In this document: positions 48,940 through 59,945 of the stretch, piece by piece | How positions within the stretch are numbered: position 1 is the stretch's first letter | Layout of the letters: each line of letters opens with the position of its first letter | From: Gossypium raimondii | Taxonomy: Eukaryota > Streptophyta > Magnoliopsida > Malvales > Malvaceae | Direction: 5' to 3' | Length of the DNA: 64,000 bases | Assembly (NCBI RefSeq): GCF_025698545.1 | Contig: NC_068567.1 | Span: forward strand, 4,402,001 to 4,466,000 | Notes under the pieces: model-generated | What the model was told of the DNA's origin: nothing | Database searches by the model: none | What the model saw: the letters and a program-made list of their open reading frames with translations, nothing else | Translations under genes and position numbers: made by a program

Positions 48940-50331
48940 ATGGAGTCGACTGTTGCAGAAGAAGTTTCAGAGAGCCCTATGGCCCAAGAAGAAGTCAAGA
49001 ACGAAGCGACCATCATCGCCGGCGACGATGGCAACATGGAGAACGGCAAGAACCCAGTATTAGTCGCTGTAGTTGCCACTGCCGAGGTGGCTTCCATCAT
49101 TTCTCCTGCGAAAACTGTCGAGTCGCCACAAGAGATCAAGAATATGAAGAATGAAAAGAAGAAGAAGCAGAAGAAGGAGGTCCAAGTTTCCAATACCAAG
49201 AAACCCTTCATCTTTTATCTCAATCGTGCTAAGGTAAACAAAAAAAAGAACATTGTTTCAATTTTGGGGTTAATGATTTTCTTGGAGTAGAAGTTGAGAT
49301 TTCTTTCTTTTCATTGGTTTTCTATGCTTTTGCATCTTTTCCGAAATGGGTTTTAGTTCTTCTTCTGTTTCTTGGTGCTCAAATTGATTTCTGATGGATT
49401 TTTTTCATATCATGGGATCTTTAATCTTTTTTTGGCTCTAATAATCATTGGATAAGACTTGGAGTGTTTTAATACATTTAGTTGAGTTCTGTTCATTGAT
49501 TAAATTGCATATAAACCTTCCTTCTTTATAACTTTATGGGGTTTTTAGTTAATCTAATCTAATGCTTGCTTTGTTGCAGAGGTACATAAATGAGTTCAAT
49601 GAAGTTGAGCTTTGCGGCTTAGGAATGGGTACAATTTTCTCTGATCTTTTTACTTGATTCTTCTTGTAATCAAATAGGATCATCAGTCTTGTTACAAAAT
49701 CTTGGTCAAGTTCTTCTTTGAGTGTTATTAGCCATATGTATATATGTATGTAGGTTAATGATTTGGACCATATGGTGTAGTTTGTCATTGGAACTTTTGC
49801 TGATACTTATAGTTATTTTAACGCAGCTATTCCAACTGTTGTCACTATAGCTGAGATCCTCAAGCGAAATGGATTCGCAATCCAAAAAGGTAATAGAAGC
49901 CTCAAGTTTTTCCTTCTTAAATTACGGCCACAAAATTTATCATGATAGCTAACATAATGAAATGCTATCACAAAGCAGAGGTCATTAAATCCGCAAAATA
50001 ACAGCCATAACATCATATTATCATTGCTGTTTAACTACCTGCTTGGTATGTTGTCACTGATTCAGATTGTTTGGCAATGAAAACAGGGATAATGACATCA
50101 ACTGTACTCAGCACCCAGGAGGATCGAAAGGGCCGTCAGATTGAGAAAGCTAAGGTTAGTTAGTTGCCTTGCTTGTATACCATTCTTGTTGACAAGTCCT
50201 TGTTGTTCATACGTCTAATTCTCCGTTTGTCTTTGTCTTTGTTTTTTTGGAAGATTGAGATTGTGCTGGGAAAAGCTGAGAAATTTGGTGCCATGAATGC
50301 AGTTGTAACCCCAACGAAAGCTGCTGATTAG
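48940..50331 (+). CDS. Alba-superfamily DNA/RNA-binding protein (At2g34160-like), five exons
   Basis: Nucleic-acid-binding protein of 183 residues. Exons: 48940-49233, 49580-49628, 49827-49889, 50087-50154 and 50254-50331, all GT-AG with agreeing phases. Residues 1-75 are an acidic/Ala-rich leader, followed by a Lys-rich stretch near residues 71-82 (KNEKKKKQKKEV). The Alba fold runs from VSNTKKPFIFYLNRAKRYI through ELCGLGMAIPTVVTIAEILK and RNGFAIQKGIMTSTV to KAKIEIVLGKAEKF. The GMAIPTVVTIAE helix is the usual dimer/RNA-binding core. Plant Alba proteins take part in RNA metabolism and stress granules; the exact role of this one is unknown. The long acidic leader is longer than I recall for At2g34160. 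It is head-to-head with RPS15, 660 bp ATG to ATG, and convergent with the PPR gene. Confidence 0.92.
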
Positions 50332-50726
50332 AAGGCATAGATATTAAAGAAAAGCAGTAGCATTGGGAATTAACTACTTGTATTGCATCATGGATGATCT
50401 TTCCATGAAGTAGGAGATAGTGGAACTACCTTTCTGTCTGTTTTTTTCTTCTTTTATCAGTCTTTTATAATAGTTGAGTATCAATCTACTGTACAGTTTG
50501 TACAAAAAGTTTAAAAGAGGATGTATTTTGTGAATATCATTTTGAGCACAGCTGCATTGTCATCTTAAGTCTCAATACTACACTATGATCTCATCTGAAT
50601 TGAATTCATAAAGAAGCAAGCTTTGCTATTCTCTTAGCACTTTCTATGTTAAGCAGAAAATAGAGGAGTTATGGCAGATGATTAATATGTTCACATTGGT
50701 ATTAATATTACAAGAAACAGCCTTTT
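50332..50726. other. 3' ends of the Alba and PPR genes, facing each other
   Basis: About 395 bp between convergent stop codons holds only the untranslated tails. Nothing else recognised. Confidence 0.6.
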
Positions 50727-52652
50727 TCAGATAACATCTGGAAGGGACTCGAGAGCTGCACGACATTGTTCATCCTTCATGGCAAGGCGTAGCAGTAATG
50801 AAGTGACTCCTTCATCTGCTGAGAAATTCCTTCTGCGCATTTCTTCCAAACGATTCATTGCTTTTTCAACCTCCTTTTCGCGTAAGAGTCCATGAATAAG
50901 GGTATTAAATGAGATCGAGTCGGGTACACAGCCTTTTTCTTCCATTTCCATGAGCAATTTATTGGCTTCCAGTGACATACTTTGCTTGCAGAGGCCGCTG
51001 AGCATTATGTTATATGTTACAACATCAAGAGACAACCCTTTCTCAGAAATTTCAGTAAACATTTTCCTAGCTTCTTCTGATTTTCCAGCTCTCCACATTC
51101 CATCAATAAGTATGCTGAAATGCTCAATGCTCGGTTTTTTATTGGTACTTTCAAGGGAATGAAAGAGATCAAGAGCCTCCTCAATGTGGCCATGCTTGCA
51201 TAGCCCATCCAACATGACAGTATATGTAGATAACGCTGGAGACTGACCATAAACATGCATCTCATTAAACATCTTTTGTGCAGTGCTCACTTGCCCTTCT
51301 TGGAAAAGCATACCTATGAGTGTGTTGTAAGTCACTATAGTCGGCTTAATTCCATGCATCTTCTGAAAGAGTTCAAAAGCTTCATCCATCTTCCAACTCT
51401 TGCAATAGCCACTAATCATTATATTGTAGCTAAATGCGTCAAGCTCAAGACCTTGATCAACTATCAAACCAAAGAGTTTGGTTGCCTCATCTAAGTGACC
51501 GTTTGAACATAATCCACTCAAGAGTGAATTATAAGTTCGTATGTCTGGCTTCGCCCCCTGTCGAATCATCAAATCAAATATCCTTTGAGCTTCTCCTGTC
51601 TTTCCTTCTTTGCCTAGAGAATCTATCAAAGTTGTGAAGGTTACCACATCTGGAGAAATTCCATTTTCAACCATCCGATTGAAAATTTTCACAGCTTCTC
51701 CCCACATTCCCACTTGGCAAAAACCATGAATCAAAGTGTTATACATGATCAAATCCGGAGTGAGTCCTCGACTAACCATTTCATCAAAAACATTAACAGC
51801 TTCTTTCAACCTACCTAGACCACAAAACCCATGGATCAAAGAACCATAAACAACAGCATCAGGACTAATTTGTTTCGAAACCATTTCGGAAAACACACTC
51901 GCTGCCACATCAACCATCCCATCTTTACAAAAAGCATCAATAACCATACTAAACGTGAGCAAAGTCCCTTGACAGCTACTATTTTCCATCTTCCTATGCA
52001 ATTCTAGAGCCATACCCGGATGACCAATAGAACAAAGCCCGTTAATTAGAATCCCATATATAACACCGTCCCCTTGAAACCCTCTTTCACACATTTTATC
52101 AAATACTTGAACTGCATCCAAAACCTTACCATCCACACACATACCCTTCAACAAAATACTAACAGTAACCAAATCAGGCTCAAATCCCCTCTTTATAATC
52201 TCACCAAAAACACAAAACCCAGAGCTCATTTGTTTTAATTGACAGCAACTATTCATCAAAATGCTTAAAGTATACAAATTTGGTTTAATCCCTTCAACAT
52301 TCAACTTCCTATACATTGAAAACACATTTGAATTGCATTTAAGCTTTGAAACTGAACCCAATACAATATTAAACGTTTGAATCAATGGGGAAGGTTCAGT
52401 TGTTACTAACTTGTTAAAGTAAGTAAGTGCATCGTTGAGGGTGATTTTACCTGATTTACATTGACGCCTCACGAAATACTCGAACTCGTTGGGACACAAA
52501 AGGAGAGGTTTTCGTGGGTTTTGGACTCTGGGTTTGGGTATCAATGAAGAGCTTTGAAGAGGGTCTTTGGTGAATAGAGAGGAGAGGGAGCTGAGTGCTT
52601 TGCTTGTTCCTTGAACTGCATGGTTAGAATAAGTTTTGCTCTTGAGCAACAT
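50727..52652 (-). CDS. P-class pentatricopeptide repeat protein, Rf-like, intronless
   Basis: 641 residues in one exon from the ATG at 52652. Organelle RNA-binding protein, probably mitochondrial: the N-terminus (MLLKSKTYSNHAVQGTSKAL) is rich in Lys/Ser and lacks acidic residues for its first 29 positions. From about residue 93, I count 15 successive 35-residue PPR motifs, the tenth shortened to 33. Typical units begin VVTYNIMLSGLCK and end MEEKGCVPD. There is no E, DYW or other editing domain after the last repeat. The leader LNDALTYFNKLVTTEPSP and TFNIVLGSVSKLK are typical of the restorer-like (RFL) subfamily, whose members cleave or stabilise mitochondrial transcripts. The frame is fully open, so the gene looks functional. 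Confidence 0.93.
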   Translation of the reverse strand: MLLKSKTYSNHAVQGTSKALSSLSSLFTKDPLQSSSLIPKPRVQNPRKPLLLCPNEFEYFVRRQCKSGKITLNDALTYFNKLVTTEPSPLIQTFNIVLGSVSKLKCNSNVFSMYRKLNVEGIKPNLYTLSILMNSCCQLKQMSSGFCVFGEIIKRGFEPDLVTVSILLKGMCVDGKVLDAVQVFDKMCERGFQGDGVIYGILINGLCSIGHPGMALELHRKMENSSCQGTLLTFSMVIDAFCKDGMVDVAASVFSEMVSKQISPDAVVYGSLIHGFCGLGRLKEAVNVFDEMVSRGLTPDLIMYNTLIHGFCQVGMWGEAVKIFNRMVENGISPDVVTFTTLIDSLGKEGKTGEAQRIFDLMIRQGAKPDIRTYNSLLSGLCSNGHLDEATKLFGLIVDQGLELDAFSYNIMISGYCKSWKMDEAFELFQKMHGIKPTIVTYNTLIGMLFQEGQVSTAQKMFNEMHVYGQSPALSTYTVMLDGLCKHGHIEEALDLFHSLESTNKKPSIEHFSILIDGMWRAGKSEEARKMFTEISEKGLSLDVVTYNIMLSGLCKQSMSLEANKLLMEMEEKGCVPDSISFNTLIHGLLREKEVEKAMNRLEEMRRRNFSADEGVTSLLLRLAMKDEQCRAALESLPDVI

Positions 52653-55159
52653 GTGTATAACAAAACCAGGAAAGGAAAGCGACTTAACGACTGTTGAGCT
52701 GAAAACTGAAAGATGAAACGTACATCAAGGGAACTTATCAGTCAAGGTTTTCTCCCAACTTGAAAGGCTGAAATAGCATGGATTGCCCGAGGCTTCGAGT
52801 CCAGGGCTGGCCGCTAACATGAACGGGGTTAAATTTGGCACCTGCTATTAAAATGGTCAAATTCTTATTAGTCCCTGTACTGTGCATAAATTATGAATTT
52901 AGTCTTTATATTTAATTTTGATTATTTTTAATCTTGTGGTTTTTTTATTTTGAAATTTTAATAAAAACCCATAAACGACAGAGATTAAATTATTAAGTTA
53001 AAAGTCTCTATTTTCAAAGCCAATAAAAAATAAAGTCGCTTTTAAATTCTTAAATTATGTGTTATTTCATAGTTTCAATGTACGTACGTCGAGATTTGAC
53101 CAGTGATGATGATGCGACATTCTAGGATGAGATATGTTAGGACGACTGATTATAAATTACTTTGGGCCTTCATGTGGTTCTCATATAACCCTAGTAGAGG
53201 TGCGTAGTTCTGAAGTTTGTCAGGCTGTGGTTCGGAAACTAACTATGGATCCATGGTATTATTGATTCTATTAGAAAACACGTGTTAAGTTTTCTATACG
53301 TGCTTTGAGGGGTTCGGTACATAGAATATAACAGATTTATTTTGTATGAGATATAGCTGCTTAGTAAGAAGAAAAAAGAAAAAAAAGAAAGAAAGATGAT
53401 TAAATTTTCATCCTCATGCATAAAAATAAATAATTCCAAATTATATCGATAATAGGAGAGAAAATAAGACTGAGATATAAATTTGTTCAAAATTATGTAT
53501 TTTAAAATACTAATTTTCTTTATTCTCATTTTTAACTCTTCCACGCAATAAATAAAAAGAAAATTATTTTTATCCTTCAATTTTCTATTCTCCTTACCAA
53601 ACATATTAATTAAAAAAATTCTTTCTATTTTTCTACTATTTTAGTTTTCATTTTCTAATTTTCTTTTCACCCCACTGAACAAATATAATTGAAAAATTTT
53701 CAACAAAAATTTACTAAATTTTGAATGTTTAGAAATAAAACAGTAAAAAAACTAAGATGACAAGATAAGTAAATAGTAAAACTAAATTTATAATTATTAT
53801 GCTTTTTCGAGTAAATTCCTTTAAAAGGAAATAAAATAAATTCTTGTATTTGATTTGATGGTTAAATGTTGAACATCGGAGTTCTGAAAGTAAGCTTTTA
53901 TTTGGATAGATCTTTATGGTAGGCCTTTTATTTGAGTTTATCCCTTCCAATTGCTGTTTTGCTCATTAATTCGTATTGTCAATTTCGTAGCATGTTAAAA
54001 TGTTATTTTGTCGTATTTTAATCATTTTCTTTAATCGGGTCTCTAAGTCAATTATAAAATTACAAAATTACACCTTCTTTTAACACCTTTAAATTGCTAA
54101 AATAATTTAATATAAATAACAAAATGTATGATTTGAAATTTATTAATACAATAGTTTAATATGGTGTTGTCATTAATTTTGAGTTAGTATCAAGTTAAAT
54201 TAGGACTATAACGATGTAAGTAAACAAAATTATTTTATATTAAAACAATATATTTCTAAAATATATAATAAATTATTATTAGTGGGTGGCAAGAGTTTTT
54301 ATATGAATTTGATGATTTTATTTTGAATCTCAAATTATAAAATTATTTTATTTAAAGATCATATAAAAGTGTGAAAAGATAAAACTACCTTATAATAATA
54401 TTAATTATAATTTAAAATAATGGTATTTTAATAATCTCATAACTGAACTGATTTCGAGTTAACTCGTGACACTAACTTAATCAGCTATTTTATATATAGT
54501 ATAAATATATACAATGTACATAATAAAATTAAAATATATTAAAAATTCAAAATTAAACAATATAATTAACATGAGTTTAGAGGATTAAATATTAGTATAA
54601 ATAATTAATAGTATCATGATAATGATTTAGTTTTTTCATAATTTTATAAATCAAACAATACATCATTCAACTTATATTCATCATTTAATAATTTTTTAAA
54701 AATTATTTAAAAAATTAGAAAATGTTGTTAATATAAAATATTTTATTTTATCTTATATTGTGACAAAATCTAATAAAAAGATAAATTTCTCTAATTAAAT
54801 TAATATCTAATTATCTAGACTCAAATTTAAAATTATAAAATTAGTAAAGGTGGACGAAAATGTAAATTGATAAAATTAAAGAATGAAGATTTAAGAAAAA
54901 AATACAGAACTGTGCTAGACTGCAATCCAACGAAGATGCTCTCCACTTCGTATAGATTCAAAAGCTGCAACGCAATGTGCACACGTGTTTTCACCATTGT
55001 TGCGGATTCAACATCTAACAAACACGTTTCACCATTGTTGCGAAGAATCAAGATCTGAACGAAATAAAATAAAATAAATAACTTGCATCAGCAGCTGTTT
55101 TCATTTCCATGGCCTGAACCCAGTTTTCTTCAAGGAACGAAGAGGAAAACAAATTCGAT
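52653..55159. other. AT-rich spacer without a recognisable gene
   Basis: The frames at 53239, 53729 and 54833 show no family resemblance. The 3' part (54830-55159) lies downstream of the miRNA hairpin and may belong to its primary transcript. It holds the word ACAATGGTGAAA twice (minus strand, near 55030 and 55000). Confidence 0.5.
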
Positions 55160-55261
55160 GATCCAAAACATCTGTTTGGACGGAGTAACACGATTGATTT
55201 AAACGAAACCTGTTTTGCTAAATCGACCGTGATTACTCTGTCCAAGCAAATGGACCGGATC
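55160..55261 (-). ncRNA. MIR3954: MIR3954-type microRNA precursor hairpin
   Basis: On the minus strand the 102 nt fold into a stem: 55261-55224 pairs with 55160-55194 around an A/T-rich loop. The predicted 22-nt miRNA is 55245-55224 (starts TTGGACAGAG, ends TCACGGTCG). It differs from the citrus miR3954 sequence I recall only at positions 11 and 22. The predicted star is 55194-55174 (starts ATCGTG, ends GTCCAAAC), leaving 2-nt 3' overhangs. Within the duplex I see two mismatches, one G-U pair and one bulged U, which meets plant miRNA criteria. miR3954 is known in citrus to cut NAC transcripts and a long non-coding RNA and to trigger phased siRNAs; its 22-nt length and 5' U fit that role. No protein-coding sense was found across the hairpin. 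Confidence 0.88.
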
Positions 55262-55335
55262 TGAAACTTCAAATTCTTCAATGGCTATAGATCGAAAAGG
55301 AAGAGGAAAATAATGAAGAAATTTGGCAGAGAGAT

Positions 55336-55371
55336 CTAGGGTTTAAGGTGGGTAGGGGAGAGGCCTATATA
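55336..55371 (-). promoter_or_regulatory. Promoter of the MIR3954-type gene: TATA box and telo-box
   Basis: On the minus strand TATATAGG lies at 55371-55364, and AAACCCTAG (telo-box) at 55344-55336, near the predicted start. The hairpin begins 75-80 nt further on. The spacing gives a short leader before the miRNA stem, typical of plant MIR genes. Confidence 0.6.
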
Positions 55372-55829
55372 TCCTATGAGAAAACCCTATCTTTTTGAAG
55401 GAAAATGATCTGACGGATGAAAATGCTCTTTTCCCTTTTTCAAGAAATTGGGTTTACGTTATTCCTGACCGTTGGATTCACTGCATAAGCAAAAAGTGTA
55501 AAGATTAAAATATAAAGGGTAAACTATTTTAACGATCACTAACCTTTTCACCTGTTTTTGTTTTGGTCATTTAATTACAAAAATTTTCAATTTAATCACT
55601 AAACTATTTGAATTCGATTTTTTAATGATTGTGCCGTTAGTTATATAATTAACGTCGTTATGATATAAAATCCAATTTCCACCATTTTGCTCTGATTGGT
55701 TTATGGAGAGTTGGCTATGTCAACTCAACCATTTATCCTCACCTTCCATCGTTAATCTATATCGAGAAGGGAGAAGGGAGAAGGGGAAGGGAGGTTTTGA
55801 GAGAAAAGGAGAAGAGTTTTGATTTTTTT

Positions 55830-56643
55830 TTTTAAAAATTTTGGGCTTAAATAGCCCCTTTAAACGGCGCCGTTTTGGGAGGGTCAGGGAAGCCCCAAAA
55901 CGACGTCGTTTTGGGAGCCGACCCGAATCCGACCCACCCTATGCTCAGGATCCGTGTGTTTTGGTGGGAAGGGCTAATTGCACCTTTAGCCCTTCCACTT
56001 TTAATGGTTTTATAATCAAGTATTTTTATTGCTTTTAATTTTACCCCGAATTGTTTTTGCGTTTTCAATTTAGTCCCTACTGGAACTCTGCGCTTTGCAA
56101 GAATGGGATTATTTCCCATTTGGCCCCTCCTAGTTTTTCAGTGCGTTCATTTTGGTCCTTTCTCTTTTATTTATTTGCGATTTAACCCCAAATTTTGTTT
56201 TAAATTTTTAATTTAGTCCTTTTGTTATTTTCTTAATAAATTTCATATTATTACTATTATTATTATTATTGATCATTATTAGTTTTATTTTTCTTTTATT
56301 TATTCATTATTATTGTGATAATATATTAATTAGTTTATATATTATTTTTAGTTTTATTTTTATATCATATATATATATATACATACATATATGCATTATG
56401 CCCGTACATATATATATATTTATAATATTTACACATACCTACATATATATTTATATATATATATATATATTTCATTTTCATAAATATACATATATATATT
56501 TACATAAACTTTTATATTTAATAACCTTAAAATATATATATATTTTTCATATTTTTATAATTTTATGTATATACATACGTATATATTTCCCTTATATGTA
56601 CAAACATATTTTCATATTTTATGATTTTATCTATTTTCCTTTA

Positions 56644-56698
<55 letters not shown>

Positions 56699-57338
56699 TT
56701 TATGTTCATTTATGTATTTATTTATATGTCCATCTTTTATGTTTTAGTTTATTTATTTATTTGTTATGGTATATACATGATTGATTTGTTTTTATTATTC
56801 ATTTTTGCTCATATCATTTTCGTTCACATTATCATATTTATTATTCCATTATGCATATTAACACCATACTTCAAAAGGAAACTTTTTCTAAATGAGGCAA
56901 TATTTAGCGTTTGGAAATTCGAGAAAACGTGCCCTAATGTGCTAGGTTTTGATTTTTCTCGTTCAACGAAATAGCCAAATATCCTCTTGAATTTTAATCC
57001 ATGGCATTCAAGTTTTTTATAAGGATCGTATTTTTAATTCTTCCAAGTTCTCAATTTTCGACATCAAGACATTAACTAATCAACTAGGTACCAATTTTGG
57101 GCGTTACGAGGGTGTTAATCCTTCCTCGTACGTAACCGACTCCCGAACCCATTTTTCTAAATTTCGTGGGCCAAAATCGTTGTTTTAATAAAATCAAACC
57201 GTTTATTAAAAACAACCACTTTTACAAGGTGACCCGATCACACCTCATCAAAAAAGAATCGGTGGCGACTCCCGTTTTTGTTTTCATTTTTCAAAACCTA
57301 AGTCGACCCCGTTTTCATCAAAAAAAATGGTGTCAACA
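55830..57338 (+). mobile_element. LTR-retrotransposon terminal sequence nested in the foldback element
   Basis: It contains CGGCGCCGTTTTGGGAGG and ACGACGTCGTTTTGGG words, GC-rich for this window, then T/A-rich sequence, then GGTGGCGACTCCCGTTTTTG, AGTCGACCCCGTTTTC and a final GGTGTCAACA. These end words are, in my memory, typical of cotton Ty3 LTRs. The right end is probably 57338. The left boundary and the target duplication could not be fixed, so it may be a truncated or solo LTR. Confidence 0.5.
56647..56697. repeat. (TTA)n microsatellite
   Basis: A run of about 17 TTA/ATT units, inside the LTR-like segment. Confidence 0.95.
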
Positions 57339-57340
57339 AT

Positions 57341-57697
57341 TATTTTATGGACGCTTTCCATCACATCATCTATAGTTCATTTTTAATTATTTAATGACAT
57401 TTCATAACTTTTTTCTAAGTCATTGATACAAAATTTTGATAATTTTTTTACCCTAAACCTCGAACCTCAAACCTAGAGTACAGAACATCAAAACCCTGAA
57501 CTCAAACCCAAACTTGAACTAAGAACCCCAAACTCAAACCCAAACCTAGAACCCTGATGTTCAAGGTTCAAGGGTCAGGTTTGAGGTTTAGGATTTTAGG
57601 ATAAAAAAATTATCAAAATTATGTATCAATGACATGGAAAAAGTTAATAATTGGAAAGGGATCATGGTTGATGTGATGGGAAGAGTCCATAAAATGA
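57341..57697. repeat. Inner inverted repeat of the foldback element
   Basis: The left arm ATTTTATGGACGCTTTCCATC, then GTCATTGATACAAAATTTTG, then ACCTCAAACC is mirrored by GGTTTGAGGTTTAGGA, CAAAATTATGTATCAATGAC and GAAGAGTCCATAAAAT. Arms are about 170 bp around 57519. Confidence 0.85.
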
Positions 57698-57867
57698 TTT
57701 CTCAATATGATAGGCCTATTGCTTTAAATAACTTTTTATAAAAAAATCCGCATCATCCAATCGTTTATGCTTTTAAAGCACCGTGATTAAAAACGAATTC
57801 GGATAGTTTGGTGATTAAATTTTCATAAGAAATTTAGCAACTATTAAAGTAGTTTACTAAATATTAA

Positions 57868-59370
57868 AAGTGTCTTCAACTATTTTAGTTTTAGGAAAGG
57901 CTTAATGAATAATTTAGTATATAAGCTTGGCATTTTTTTCTTATGTAGTATTTATGTTATTTTTGAGTCAATGTGGCACTTGTATTTGATAAAAGTTATA
58001 CATTTTGCTACTTGAAGATGATAATGTCAATTTTTAGTGCTTAATTCATGTTTTAGAGTTGATTTGATAAAAAAATCATAATTAACTAATAATATTAGCA
58101 CTTAACTTTTATCAAATCGACTCTTAAATCATAATTAAATCATATCCATTAGACTATATTTGACAAATTAAACATAAAATTAAACAAATTCACAATTAAC
58201 ACTAAATTTATTTTATTAAAAATCATGAAAAATTCAAACTTAATAATATTAATAATTAAATTTCATCAAACCAGTCTTAAAACCCACATTAAACACTAAA
58301 AATTAACATTCACCTTTGAGTACTAGAAATATATAATTTTGTCAAATATAAGTATCAAATTGAACAAAAATTAATACAGATAACACATTAGAAAAAATGC
58401 CAATCTAAAAATTTTAGAAAGGTATATTAAGCCTTTAAGAAAGCTAGAATTTATCAATAAATTGAACCAAAATATTTTTCCTTTAAATCATAATTATATT
58501 TTAAAAGAAAATTGGTTTATTAATTAGAGTTAGTTATTTTAAATAAAAACATTTAAATGAATTTTACACTAGAATAGTTACTATCATGGGTAAATTATAT
58601 TTTGGGGCAAAATTATAAAATAAACATTTGAAGATTAAACTATACTTCAAGTTTTTGTACTCTTCAGTAAATTTGAAATTTAACTTTTATATTTTTATTT
58701 TTAGGAATTTGGTACCTCTATTTTTGAATTAAAAATTCAAACCAATTGTTAACATCATTAAATTTTTTTGTTAAATCCGTTGGTGTGATATTTTAAATAA
58801 AAAATACTTATTTGGTAATCATATAACAAAAATGACATTGCAATGGACTTGAATTTAATAAATAAATTTAATGGTATTAACAACTCTTAAAATTTACATC
58901 TACATTTTGATCAAAGTAAAGTGTTTGAGCTAATAAATACATTGCAAAAGTTGAGATACCAAATTATATCAAAAGTTGAAATATAAAGATTAAATCTTAA
59001 ATTCTAGTATATCGGAAGGATTAAAATTGAAAATTGATAATATTCTTATATAATGCAAAATAAAAGAGAGAGTACGGCATGTGTTTAATATAGGAATGCC
59101 TCAAAGAGCAAAAATTTAAAAGGTCGCAATATGTTCTAAGTTTTTGTATTCTCTTTATATTTAGAATTTAGTCATCATGTTTTTATTTTCAAGAATCTAG
59201 TTCCTTTACTTTTCGAATTGTGTCTTGATGCATTGAATGTTACGCTTTGACATAGCTTGATTGTGTTTATAGGTGTTCAAATAATGTTTTGTATTGGCGA
59301 AATGTTTGAGTATATTTTAGGTACCATTAGAGATGGTTTATATGCTTGAAAACGATGCATTTTTGGTTAT
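57868..59370. other. AT-rich spacer
   Basis: No convincing coding frame on either strand. Around 58020-58280, mirrored words (AATTGACATT/AATGTTAATT, TTGATAAAA/TTTTATCAA) suggest another decayed foldback element, too degraded to bound. Confidence 0.45.
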
Positions 59371-59384
59371 TTACCATTTAGTAT

Positions 59385-59720
59385 TGAGACATGAAGAACA
59401 TGTCTCGAGACCATTAGAATAAATTTTGTCATTTGAGACATTGTTTCTCAAGACAACTTGGCTTACGTCTCGAGACATGAACACATCGAAGTTGAATTCA
59501 TTTTGTCATGTTTCAGGTCTCAAGACAAGGACCCCCTGTCTCAAGAATCCAAACATCAAAGCAAAAATAGTAAAATAAAGGAGGTCTGTCTCGAAATCTA
59601 GTCTCGGGACTTAGGAGCCTTGTCTCGAGACATGGATTTCAATGTCCCAATACATGATAACATCAAAGTAAAATTTCTAAAAATATAAAATAGCCTGTCT
59701 CGAGACATCAATCTGAAATT
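59385..59720. repeat. Cluster of GTCTCGAGAC-type palindromes
   Basis: The 10-bp palindrome GTCTCGAGAC or one-base variants (GTCTCAAGAC, GTCTCGGGAC) occurs about eight times in 340 bp, mostly as TGTCTCGAGACAT, at irregular spacing. Such clusters occur in plant LTR elements. Each contains XhoI-type CTCGAG and CpG. Confidence 0.75.
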
Positions 59721-59945
59721 TGATGAATAGAATTTGGTTTCAAATCCTAACTCCGTTTTTAAACTAGCTTAAACTTGGGACCCTATTTAAGGAATCATCT
59801 AACATTGAATCATCATGTTTATATTGATAATGGTGATTGGTTGGTGATTATATGAATTATTGTCAAATTTTTTTTATTAAATTATATGAAATAGTCTGAA
59901 TTTCTTCAGTAATCTAACATAACGCCACACATTCAGATCCGATGA

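Larger units (their letters stand above)
55517..57858. mobile_element. Foldback MULE-type element carrying a nested insertion
   Basis: Ends GGGTAAACTATTTTA (left) and TAGTTTACT (right) are inverted. Flanks AAATATAAA (55508-55516) and AAATATTAA (57859-57867) form a 9-bp duplication with one mismatch. The left arm (ACTAAACTATTTGAATTCG) mirrors the right arm (CGAATTCGGATAGTTTGGT). The ends match the element at 10149-10672. The left arm is interrupted by LTR-like sequence ending at 57338, after which arm sequence resumes. Confidence 0.65.

Noticed and set aside
50950-51637. Plus-strand frames inside the PPR gene
   Set aside because: They are complements of the repeat-bearing PPR sequence and have no independent signals.
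55048-55281. A 77-codon frame over the microRNA hairpin
   Set aside because: It opens with a non-ATG codon and spans both arms of a miRNA-grade stem. The hairpin explains the sequence better than a protein.
56269-56974. Frames of 171 and 117 codons made of Ile/Tyr/Leu
   Set aside because: They are translations of TA- and TTA-rich low-complexity sequence in LTR-like DNA.
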